Shown here: piece by piece, positions 26,783-34,610 of the stretch | Layout of the letters: every line of letters begins with the position of its first letter | Position numbering within the stretch: position 1 is the stretch's first letter | From: DATFKA01 sp042095835 | Lineage (GTDB): Bacteria; Bacteroidota; Bacteroidia; Chitinophagales; Saprospiraceae | Reading direction: 5' to 3' | Assembly: GCA_042095835.1 (NCBI GenBank) | Contig: JBELML010000002.1 | Location: 1 to 64,000, forward strand | DNA: 64,000 nucleotides | Made by a program: the position numbers and the translations under genes | Notes under the pieces: model-generated | Databases searched by the model: none | What the model was told of the DNA's origin: nothing | The model's input: the letters and a program-made list of their open reading frames with translations, nothing else

Positions 26783-28732
26783 TTACTGTATAACCACAAA
26801 CTCTGTGCGTCGATTCGCTTGTCGCCCTTGAGGAGAATCATTGTTTTCGATAGGGGTGGTTTCGCCATAACCTTTAAAAGAAAGGCGGGTTTCGCTAATC
26901 CCTTCCTGGATTAAATAATTGAACACCGCTTTAGCCCGATCTCTAGAGAGTGCTAAATTATCTTCGTCGTTGCCCACATCATCGGTATGTCCATTGATTT
27001 GAATTTTCATTGATGGATTGTCAATTAATAGCTGATATAAGCGCTGTAATTCTTTTGTGGAGACTGGCAAAAGCGATGCCGAAGCGGTCTCAAAGAAGAT
27101 ATTTTTTAGGATAATAGGTTTAGGCTGATCTTCCTTGGAAACTGCGACAGGAAGGATGGGCTGCAACTCAATCAGCAAATCGTAAGGTTGATCAAATGAA
27201 GTCGCAGCTACTAAGTCAAATTGCTCCGAATGGAATAAATAATTTTCCATAGCTACGTTGAGGCCATAGCGTTGGCCAGCGGGCAAACTCACTAAAAACA
27301 GGCCTTCCTCATCTGCATTATTCCCATAGCGTACGGCCCCTGTTGCAACTTCATATAATTCTGCGGCCGCGGATAAAGGTACTTTGGTGATGGCATCAAT
27401 TACTTTTGCTTTAAGGTAGGTTACTGGTTTGGGACGGATAGATTCGGGAAGCTCAAACTCATAGATATCTGTTGTCCTCATGGACTTGGAGAAATTGCTT
27501 GCAAAGTAGCCCAACTTGCCATTCAAGCTGACGATAAGTGTACTCTCATCGCCTGTTGTATTGATGGGATAGCCAAGGTTCTGAGGATTGTCCCAAGCAT
27601 TATCACCTAAGTATTCGGTTTTAAAAAGGTCGTTGCCTCCCATACCTGGATGCCCGCTCGAAACAAAGTAGAGGGTCTCTCCATCGGCATGGATAAATGG
27701 GCCAAGTTCATCTTGAGTAGTATTAACGGCTGGGCCGAGGTTTTCGGGTATAGACCACATACCATCTTTTCCTAGAATTGATCGGTAGATATCACTTTTT
27801 CCAAAACCACCTGATCGCGTACTAGCGAAAAACAGGATTCGACCATTAGAAGAAAGGGAGGGCTGTGACTCCCAACTATTGCTATTGATTACTCGCCCCA
27901 TATTGACTGGTCTCGACCAATAGTCCTCTCGTTTATAAGAGATATAGAGATCGCAGCTACCAAAGCCATCCTTTCGGTTACAGCCAGTAAAGATGAGGGT
28001 ACGGCCATCGCCCGATATTGTTTGGGCTCCTTCATTATTATTGGTATTGATGCCGATGAGGGGTTCTCCTCTTTGCCAGACACCATCTTTCTTGCGGGAA
28101 AAGTAAAAATCCTCCTGGCCCCTTCTCACTGCGGTATAAATTAATTGAGTTCCGTCCGCTGAAAAGGAGGGAAGGTACTCTGAGTCTTTGGTATTAATAC
28201 TAGTAGGCAGCTTATATGGAGAGAAAGGCATTGGATTCTCGATGGCAGCAATTGCAAATTGCAAATTATTCATCAATCGTGTAGCGTTTGCTTTTCGATT
28301 TTCTTGAGGGATTTTTGATAAAAAATAAGACAGAGGAGCTACCGCTTTTTGAAACTGTTGCTGCTCGTAATACATTTTGGCGATCGCATAATGCAGCCGT
28401 AAGGAATAATCTGGGTTGATCCGGATGGCCTTTTGGAAATAATCGATGGCCTGGGTAAAATCTCCTTGGCTGATCAGCATATCACCAAGTTTAATGAAGG
28501 GATCAATAAAATTGGGTTCCACTTCGATCGCTTTCTGAAACTGTAGTTTGGCCTCTTCGGTCTCCCCTTTTTTCTGGGCTTCTTTTCCTTTTTGATAAAA
28601 TTTCAGCGCTTTTTTCCCGGCATTCTTATAGGTAGTATAAGGTGGGGCCTGCGCCAGAGAACCACATTGGCAAAGAAAAATCAGGACCACTACAGATAAC
28701 AGATAAGGAGGAAAAAGTAAAGATCGATTCAT
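26783..28732 (-). CDS. TPR - PD40 propeller - OmpA domain outer membrane protein
   Basis: 649 residues. Signal peptide or lipoprotein signal near residues 1-27 (LIFLCQCGSLAQA). TPR repeats about 35-140 (EPNFIDPFIKLGDMLISQGD). PD40/WD40-like propeller about 185-430 (YLPSFSADGTQLIYTAVRRG, PSLSSNGRILFFASTRSGG, NDLFKTEYLG). A carboxypeptidase-like regulatory domain sits about 440-520. OmpA domain about 545-649 with full peptidoglycan-binding residues (GHTDDVGNDEDNLALSRDRA). This architecture is typical of T9SS-linked Bacteroidota proteins that tie the outer membrane to peptidoglycan. It stands alone, without a PorP/SprF neighbour, unlike the other two OmpA/PD40 genes here. Confidence 0.88.
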   Translation of the reverse strand: MNRSLLFPPYLLSVVVLIFLCQCGSLAQAPPYTTYKNAGKKALKFYQKGKEAQKKGETEEAKLQFQKAIEVEPNFIDPFIKLGDMLISQGDFTQAIDYFQKAIRINPDYSLRLHYAIAKMYYEQQQFQKAVAPLSYFLSKIPQENRKANATRLMNNLQFAIAAIENPMPFSPYKLPTSINTKDSEYLPSFSADGTQLIYTAVRRGQEDFYFSRKKDGVWQRGEPLIGINTNNNEGAQTISGDGRTLIFTGCNRKDGFGSCDLYISYKREDYWSRPVNMGRVINSNSWESQPSLSSNGRILFFASTRSGGFGKSDIYRSILGKDGMWSIPENLGPAVNTTQDELGPFIHADGETLYFVSSGHPGMGGNDLFKTEYLGDNAWDNPQNLGYPINTTGDESTLIVSLNGKLGYFASNFSKSMRTTDIYEFELPESIRPKPVTYLKAKVIDAITKVPLSAAAELYEVATGAVRYGNNADEEGLFLVSLPAGQRYGLNVAMENYLFHSEQFDLVAATSFDQPYDLLIELQPILPVAVSKEDQPKPIILKNIFFETASASLLPVSTKELQRLYQLLIDNPSMKIQINGHTDDVGNDEDNLALSRDRAKAVFNYLIQEGISETRLSFKGYGETTPIENNDSPQGRQANRRTEFVVIQ

Positions 28733-28823
28733 AGCTTCATAGTCTAGTCTTTGAGCATGTTTAAAAATTTATCCTTCAGGCTAAAATTTGCCCTTTTGCC
28801 CCTAGAATTCGTTAAAAATGCTC

Positions 28824-28842
28824 GTAATAGCTAGGCTATTAC
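28824..28842. promoter_or_regulatory. Perfect inverted repeat upstream of the TPR-PD40-OmpA gene
   Basis: gtaatagc (28824-28831), loop tag, gctattac (28835-28842). It lies 92 bp upstream of the start codon at 28732, inside a 278-bp AT-rich gap. It could be an operator or a small transcript hairpin. No partner repeat was seen in this window. Confidence 0.35.
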
Positions 28843-28957
28843 TGTGCTTTTTGCCTTTTCTAGAGACAAAATCATCAAATTTTAACTCCAAAAACAAAAT
28901 TTAAACATACTCTTATTTTTAGAACGAGAAATTTGATTTTTTATTAGCTAAAAAATA

Positions 28958-28992
28958 AAAGCCCGTATCACGACCAAGTGACACGGGCTTTG
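28958..28992 (-). terminator. Terminator of the cytoplasmic TPR gene
   Basis: aaagcccgtatca (28958-28970) pairs with tgacacgggcttt (28980-28992), 13 bp with one mismatch, 18 bp past the stop codon of the gene at 29011. On the minus strand it is followed by TATTTTTTAGC. Good Rho-independent terminator shape. Confidence 0.85.
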
Positions 28993-29010
28993 ACAGCAGG
29001 AGAAATAGCT

Positions 29011-30027
29011 TTAAGCTGTTGCCGCCAGCATTTCTTTTGCTTGAGTACATCCAAAGTTTGCCGCTTTGTTTATTTCTGCCTGGTAGCCTTTTTTTCCAGC
29101 ATTTTTCATGGCTAGGCCGCGGTAGAAATGCAGATCAGCATCTTTCACCTCGCCTTTTCCTTCTTCGGCAGCTAGGGCCTTATCAAAGGCAGCGATAGCA
29201 TCGTTGTACATTTTCAACTCTACTAGAGCCAAACCATACTCTTGGTTGATTTTTTTCACCCATTTAGCATTGGGATTATCTGGCTTGAACACCTTGCTTG
29301 TAAAGAATTTATATTCTCTTGCGGCCTCTTTATGCTCATTCAGATATATATGGCAATCGCCCTTCAATCTTCTGGCCTTCCAATAGATAGGTTGGTGAGG
29401 AATGGAAGTTTTGGTGATCATATCTAAATCAGCAGATGCCAACTTATACTCTCCCCTTTTCATGTAGATACTCGCTCTACCATAAAAAGCTTCGCTAATT
29501 TGAGGACAAATATCAATGGATTTAGAAAAATCGTAGAGGGCATCATCAATATTCCCCAATAGATAATTCACATAACCTCTGCGCTCATAAGCTGAAGCAT
29601 GACGTGAAAAACGACTAATCGCGTTGCTCAAGGCTTCTTTGGCCTCCGTCTGCTTGCCCTCTGTAAGTAACTCTCGGCCACTTAGAAAAGACTGCACCGC
29701 CATTTTTTCACTTTTTGGCTCCATGATGGATTTGTTCTTGACAGCACCACCATCTAAACGCCAAACAGAAAAACTACCTGCAACTGAAAATTCTGTCAAC
29801 AGCTCCAAAATACTAATCGTATTTCGCCAAGTTTTATCCCCAACTGTACCAGAAGCACGACTAATCCGAAAAGCCAATTGCTCTTCGTCAAAGGCTTCTT
29901 CACCGTTGATCATGACATCATTCTTGTAAGCTTTCTCCAACTTGTGCTCGTACATCTCTTTGGCTTTACGAAAACTGCGCTCGCTGCCAAACCCAAGATG
30001 CCCAGACAGAATTACCTTCAAGTCCAT
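29011..30027 (-). CDS. Cytoplasmic TPR protein with an unidentified N-terminal domain
   Basis: 338 residues, no signal peptide and no membrane segment. Residues 1-100 (LSGHLGFGSERSFRKAKEMY then RISRASGTVGDKTWRNTISI) match no family I recognise; a GxGSERS start of this kind might mark a small enzyme-like or regulatory fold. From about residue 105 to 325 are TPR repeats (GKQTEAKEALSNAISR, GNIDDALYDFSKSIDICP, KMYNDAIAAFDKALAAEE). The last 25 residues (FYRGLAMKNAGKKGYQAEIN) close the superhelix. Likely a scaffold for protein contacts. Single gene with a clear terminator at its end; 474 bp of non-coding DNA lie upstream. Confidence 0.75.
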   Translation of the reverse strand: MDLKVILSGHLGFGSERSFRKAKEMYEHKLEKAYKNDVMINGEEAFDEEQLAFRISRASGTVGDKTWRNTISILELLTEFSVAGSFSVWRLDGGAVKNKSIMEPKSEKMAVQSFLSGRELLTEGKQTEAKEALSNAISRFSRHASAYERRGYVNYLLGNIDDALYDFSKSIDICPQISEAFYGRASIYMKRGEYKLASADLDMITKTSIPHQPIYWKARRLKGDCHIYLNEHKEAAREYKFFTSKVFKPDNPNAKWVKKINQEYGLALVELKMYNDAIAAFDKALAAEEGKGEVKDADLHFYRGLAMKNAGKKGYQAEINKAANFGCTQAKEMLAATA

Positions 30028-30501
30028 TTTGCTAAATATTTATTTCCTGCTGTTATATTAAAAGTGATTGAATCCCTAAATTTTATAGCGTACTTGCAAA
30101 CATTGAATACAATATTTGTCACACTCCTCCGTAGCAATTACTCCTTAAAGAGTAATACAAATGCTCTTTACGCTAATGTTTCATAGTCTAAAAAGACTGG
30201 GTCTGGTAACAGTAAGTTCTAAAAGGTAAAAAATAAAAGTGATCCCTTAGGTCATAAGAAAATCGTTCAATCTAGGCGTTCAGATTTATTATTTCTGAAC
30301 AAGACGAACGATTGCGGAGTACAAAGATGCACATTATTTCAATGCATCGCAAGTTTATAAGCAAAAAACAAAGTTAAATTAATATTCTCGTGAAATTCAT
30401 TTCACATGAAATTAAGCAAATTCACGAGCATACTTTGTTATAGACTGCCCCATCAGAATAAAGCAGTAAAATATTATAAATTATAATTTATAAACAGAAT
30501 A
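30028..30501. other. 474-bp non-coding gap with nested inverted repeats
   Basis: No gene is credible here. Near the right side is a hairpin with stem ctcgtgaa/ttcacgag (30387-30394 and 30421-30428), whose loop holds a second perfect palindrome atttca-ca-tgaaat (30399-30412). At 30474-30493 lies a perfect 20-bp palindrome ttataaattataatttataa, 8 bp past the radical SAM stop codon; it may be an AT-rich transcription stop. The rest is AT-rich leader sequence of the TPR gene. Confidence 0.55.
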
Positions 30502-31533
30502 TCATTCTTCTGGACTCTTTAGCCATACTTGTAGCCCTTCGGTACAGTTGGTACACATTTCAATATGTCTTCGCCCCTTCAGGATTTGCTGTCTAAACCT
30601 TTGGTAGTGATCATTATGCCAAATTTCGGTAAAATCGCCTGACTGTAAACTGCCCATTTGATACGCTGCATCTTTGTCAAAACAACAAGGAACAACGCCA
30701 CCATCCCAAGTCACCACACAGGCATGCCAAAGCTTCCAACAATGATCTTGGAGTTTATTTTTGATCTCATACTGCTCCTCCCCTACTTTTTTATACCTAG
30801 AATAAGTCTCATTAAATGGGATAAGTGGGTTCCCATTTTTATAATCATAGATTTGAGCAGACTTTAAGCTGAGCTGGTCTACCCCAATCTCCTTGGCTAT
30901 TTGGCGTACTTCGTCTATTTCATGCTCATTGGGCCGCACCACTAGCATTTGGAAAATAATAAAGGGCCTGCTCGATTGTAATTGCTCTCGCCATTTCACT
31001 ACATTTCTAGCACCCTGCAAAACAGCTTCCAGCTTACCTTCTTTGCGGTATTGCTGGTAGGTCTCCTGAGTAGCACCATCGATGGAAATAATGAGTCGAT
31101 CCAATCCTGATTCAACCGTTTTTTTAGCATTTGCATCGTTGAGAAAATGGCCATTTGTGGAAGTTACCGTGTAGATTTTTTTCTGATGCGCATATCGTAC
31201 CATATCTAGGAAATCAGGATTGATGTAGGGCTCCCCCTGGAAATAAAAGTAGAGGTACATCAAATCTTCAGATAATTGGTCGACAATTTCCCTATAGAAA
31301 TCTGTTTTCAAGTTGCCGGTCGGTCGTGTAAAATTGCGTAATCCACTTGGACATTCTGGGCAGCGCAGATTACAAGCAGTGGTGGGCTCTATACTCAGCG
31401 TCATCGGTAGTCCCCACTGATGCGGCTTCCCTACAAGCTTGGAGTAATAAAAAGAAAGGATCAATTTCAGCCAGTTCCCTATTTTTCTAAAAGTGAGCTT
31501 ACGCAAAAAATTGATCCGATCTTGGTGGGTCAT
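30502..31533 (-). CDS. Radical SAM/SPASM domain enzyme in a T9SS-type operon
   Basis: 343 residues. Cluster-binding motif at 54-61 (CNLRCPEC: Cys54, Cys58, Cys61). Radical SAM barrel follows with the FQGEPYINPDF segment and a LIISIDGATQETY strand. A C-terminal SPASM domain is supported by Cys265, Cys272, Cys283, Cys284, Cys327 and Cys330, enough for auxiliary iron-sulfur clusters. SPASM enzymes typically modify peptides or proteins (sactipeptide, AnSME, mycofactocin types) and some act on sugars or cofactors. Its start ATGA overlaps the stop of the OmpA/PD40 gene by 4 bp, so it is translationally coupled as the last gene of the giant-protein, PorP/SprF, OmpA/PD40 operon. Modification of a partner protein in that operon is inference. 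It could also be an unrelated rider. Confidence 0.88.
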   Translation of the reverse strand: MTHQDRINFLRKLTFRKIGNWLKLILSFYYSKLVGKPHQWGLPMTLSIEPTTACNLRCPECPSGLRNFTRPTGNLKTDFYREIVDQLSEDLMYLYFYFQGEPYINPDFLDMVRYAHQKKIYTVTSTNGHFLNDANAKKTVESGLDRLIISIDGATQETYQQYRKEGKLEAVLQGARNVVKWREQLQSSRPFIIFQMLVVRPNEHEIDEVRQIAKEIGVDQLSLKSAQIYDYKNGNPLIPFNETYSRYKKVGEEQYEIKNKLQDHCWKLWHACVVTWDGGVVPCCFDKDAAYQMGSLQSGDFTEIWHNDHYQRFRQQILKGRRHIEMCTNCTEGLQVWLKSPEE

Positions 31534-33629
31534 TCCTCCTGGTTTTTAATCTCTTCATTAAAAACCTGAAGATCAACAGATTCGTTGATTTTTAAAATTT
31601 TTATTTCTAATCGGCGATTGACCTTATGCTCCGATTCGGCACATCGCACTCCATCAACACAGTTATTACGTGGCTGGCTTTCTCCGTATCCTTTGGTTTG
31701 AATGCGACGAGAAGAGATGCCTTTTTCAATTAAATAGTCTTTTGCATAAAGCGCTCTGGCATTAGACAGTGCCAAGTTGTACTCATCTGTACCTCTGCTA
31801 TCGGTATGGGCTCCAATCTCTATCCTAAGACTAGAAAATTGATCCATCAATTTGGCCACTGCATCCAAATCACGCGCAGCACCACTACGGATGGCAGATT
31901 TATTAAAATCATACGCTATGCCTTCGAGGTAGATAATTTTTCCCTGCGCCAGTAGTTGTTGACTACTCGATTTTTCAGAAGTCGTTTCGCTTGGTTTTGG
32001 TGGCGTACGCTCTCCTACTTGGGAAAACAGCAGAAAATCCAAATCGAAAGAACTAGCCCCGCGCAGCGCAACGGTAGATAATTGTTTGACCTCATCGCTG
32101 AACCCCGCTTTTGAGGCGGTAAATTGGAAAGTACAATTCGACTCTAAACAATACTCGAACTCTCCGTCTTCATTCGTTCTGAGTAATTCGATATCAGGAT
32201 CACAGCTACTGGCTACAGCTATACGTGCATTTGGAATTGGTTTGTTATATCCTGCGCTTCGGATAGCTCCGGTCAGCCCCAGGCATTCCATTTTCTCCAT
32301 CCCCAACTCTAGCTCATAGTAGGTATCGGTAGGACTAACATCGAGTGATTGTTCCACACTTTTATAGCCTTCACGGTCCACCAAGACGGTATACTGCTTT
32401 CTTGGGTTCAATGGAATAATGGCTACACCCTGCTCATTCACCAAGGCTTTTGGAGCGCCTAGTTGGACTTCTGATTTCCTACGTTCTACTAGTTGATAGG
32501 AGCTATTGGTGGAATCTGTAGGAACGATCTCCATATTATAAATATCGCCATCTCCAATGGTTCCATCGGCTAATCGCTCAAAAACGCGAACCTTTGCCCC
32601 AACTAGAGGTTTGCGGCTTTCCTGATCAAGCACACTAACTTTTGCCAGCACTTGCTTAGCCACTTTTATACCCTCAATCCCATCGGAAGCGGTGAAAAGG
32701 TAGAGGTCATCTTTTCCTTTTCCTTTTGTTCTAGCCGAAGTAAAAAAGCCTTGGGTTCCTCCTGAATTCATAACAAACCCGAAGTCATCAGCCTCGGAGT
32801 TGAAGGGTTTTCCCAGATTAATCAGCTGGCCCCATTGGCGACCACTAATATCGATCAGGTAAAGATCTAGACCTCCAAGCCCCTTTTGACCATCAGAGGC
32901 AACAAAGAGGACGCCACTATCATGGATAAAGGGAAAAACCTCATTGCCGGGCGTATTGACATCAGGTCCTAAATTCACAGGTTCAGACCATTTGGTTTCT
33001 AACCAATCAACGACATAGATGTCCATGCCACCAAAACCTCCTGGCCGATCAGATGCAAAATAGAGTTTAGTCCCTTCTCTATTGATAGAAGGGTGCATAC
33101 TATTAAAATCATCTAAATTGAATGGTAATGGTTGGATATCTTCCCAGTCGAAGATGCCTCGGTAAGCTTCGAAGATTTGAGTTTTACCATTGCCCTCTTT
33201 ACTTTTTACCAATACCCCATCCTGAATATTATTCCTAGAAAAATACATCCTACGAGCGTCCTTAGTAAAACTAACCGGACCCTCATGGTACTTGGTATTG
33301 ATCTCTAAAGAAAAAGGCCTAGGCTGATAGGGTGTACCATCCTCATTGAGTTTTGCATAAAATAGCTCAAAATAGGTACTGTTGATCTTAGGATCATAGT
33401 AGCCTCCTCTTTGCCGGGAGGTAACAAAGACGATCCCATCTCGGTAATAGGTAGGCGAGAATTCTAATTGTGGGGTATTAATAGACCTCAAATTCCTGAC
33501 CGATACCTGTCCTGTACCTTCAGTAATTAGATGACTCGCTATAGTATCTTCTTGCAAGCTTTCTTCCTGCCCCAAGACGGTAGAAAAGGGTAGGAAAAAA
33601 GCCAACATGAGCCAGAGTAGATTTCGCAT
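31530..33629 (-). CDS. PD40 propeller - OmpA domain protein, T9SS cassette member
   Basis: 699 residues. Signal peptide 1-20 (ending VLGQ). PD40 propeller about 50-310 (EFSPTYYRDGIVFVTSRQRG, KLYFASDRPGGFGGMDIYVV). Two carboxypeptidase-regulatory-like domains about 335-540 (SVLDQESRKPLVGAKVRVFE, GAIRSAGYNKPIPNARI). OmpA domain about 560-680 with the peptidoglycan-binding residues intact (GAHTDSRGTDEYNLALSNAR). 13 bp after the PorP/SprF gene and overlapping the radical SAM gene by 4 bp. Proteins of this build accompany PorP/SprF genes in Bacteroidota and probably anchor or support surface-protein display. Confidence 0.9.
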   Translation of the reverse strand: MRNLLWLMLAFFLPFSTVLGQEESLQEDTIASHLITEGTGQVSVRNLRSINTPQLEFSPTYYRDGIVFVTSRQRGGYYDPKINSTYFELFYAKLNEDGTPYQPRPFSLEINTKYHEGPVSFTKDARRMYFSRNNIQDGVLVKSKEGNGKTQIFEAYRGIFDWEDIQPLPFNLDDFNSMHPSINREGTKLYFASDRPGGFGGMDIYVVDWLETKWSEPVNLGPDVNTPGNEVFPFIHDSGVLFVASDGQKGLGGLDLYLIDISGRQWGQLINLGKPFNSEADDFGFVMNSGGTQGFFTSARTKGKGKDDLYLFTASDGIEGIKVAKQVLAKVSVLDQESRKPLVGAKVRVFERLADGTIGDGDIYNMEIVPTDSTNSSYQLVERRKSEVQLGAPKALVNEQGVAIIPLNPRKQYTVLVDREGYKSVEQSLDVSPTDTYYELELGMEKMECLGLTGAIRSAGYNKPIPNARIAVASSCDPDIELLRTNEDGEFEYCLESNCTFQFTASKAGFSDEVKQLSTVALRGASSFDLDFLLFSQVGERTPPKPSETTSEKSSSQQLLAQGKIIYLEGIAYDFNKSAIRSGAARDLDAVAKLMDQFSSLRIEIGAHTDSRGTDEYNLALSNARALYAKDYLIEKGISSRRIQTKGYGESQPRNNCVDGVRCAESEHKVNRRLEIKILKINESVDLQVFNEEIKNQEE

Positions 33630-33642
33630 TGGATAGCTTGCA

Positions 33643-34599
33643 TTAGTTAAAGAATCGTGGGTTATCTACATTCTCCGTTTCACTCTTGCCTTTCACTCTA
33701 TAACGAAAAACGCCCTCAATAGTACCACTGTTAAAATCTCTCAGTTGTGAAACGGTGGCATCATAAGAAAGCCCTAGCATGATATTTTCAGACAATTGCA
33801 ATCCTAAGATAAAGGACAAAGCCTCTCCAAAACCTGTTTCTGTAGACCCTCCTAATCGATAGGAAACACCCGTAGAAATTTTATCCAGCATCGACAAAGT
33901 GACGTTAATATCTGCATCAAATGGCGCGCCCTCTACATACTTCAACAAAAGTTGCGGTGTCAAAGCAAATTTCTCTCCCAAATCTACAGTCACTCCTGAC
34001 ATAAAATAAGCATGGCTCACTTCGCGTGCAATGATATCATCACTATTCGCCAAGTCAATATTAGAAGTAAGTAATCTTGGCACAGAAAAGCCTAAATAAA
34101 AATTGCGCGTATTATAATATAAACCCGCTCCGAAGTTGGGCACATACTTGCTTTGCATACCATTCGGGATCGCCTGATCTTGAGCGATCGGTTGGGTAGC
34201 AGTCAAGCTTCCGAAGTCTACTCTTAGCAGACGAACAGATGCTTGTAGGCCAATACCCAGAAATCCACGAGGTACTTTGATCCGATAACTGTAGACGCCA
34301 TCGAGTGTATAAAATTCAGTAGCCCCAATAGACTGTCTTTGGATATTTGCTCCTACACCAATCCGTTGGTTCAAGATCGGAGCAGTGATAGAGATCAATT
34401 GGGTCTGAGGAGCGCCATCGAGTCCCAACCATTGGTTGCGACTCAAGGCAGTAATACCAAGTGCCTCTTCGCTCCCGGCAAAGCCAGGGTTAAGCACTTG
34501 TTTGATATTCATAAATTGGGTGTATTGCTCTTCTTGCTGAGCAAAGAGTGGACTAGCCACTACCAAAAGAAATAGGATGATTATATTGATACATTTCAT
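33643..34599 (-). CDS. PorP/SprF family type IX secretion outer membrane protein
   Basis: 318 residues. Signal peptide 1-20 (ending SPLFAQ). Family start is typical: QEEQYTQFMNIKQVLNPGFAGS, then ITALSRNQWLGLDGAPQTQ and the beta-barrel end LGLQLSENIMLGLSYD, DFNSGTIEGVFRYRVK. SprF of Flavobacterium is needed for secretion of its partner adhesin SprB. It lies 11 bp after the giant protein gene and 13 bp before the OmpA/PD40 gene, the SprB-SprF arrangement, so it probably serves the 1,942-residue protein beside it. Confidence 0.92.
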   Translation of the reverse strand: MKCINIIILFLLVVASPLFAQQEEQYTQFMNIKQVLNPGFAGSEEALGITALSRNQWLGLDGAPQTQLISITAPILNQRIGVGANIQRQSIGATEFYTLDGVYSYRIKVPRGFLGIGLQASVRLLRVDFGSLTATQPIAQDQAIPNGMQSKYVPNFGAGLYYNTRNFYLGFSVPRLLTSNIDLANSDDIIAREVSHAYFMSGVTVDLGEKFALTPQLLLKYVEGAPFDADINVTLSMLDKISTGVSYRLGGSTETGFGEALSFILGLQLSENIMLGLSYDATVSQLRDFNSGTIEGVFRYRVKGKSETENVDNPRFFN

Positions 34600-34610
34600 T
34601 TTATCTTGCT

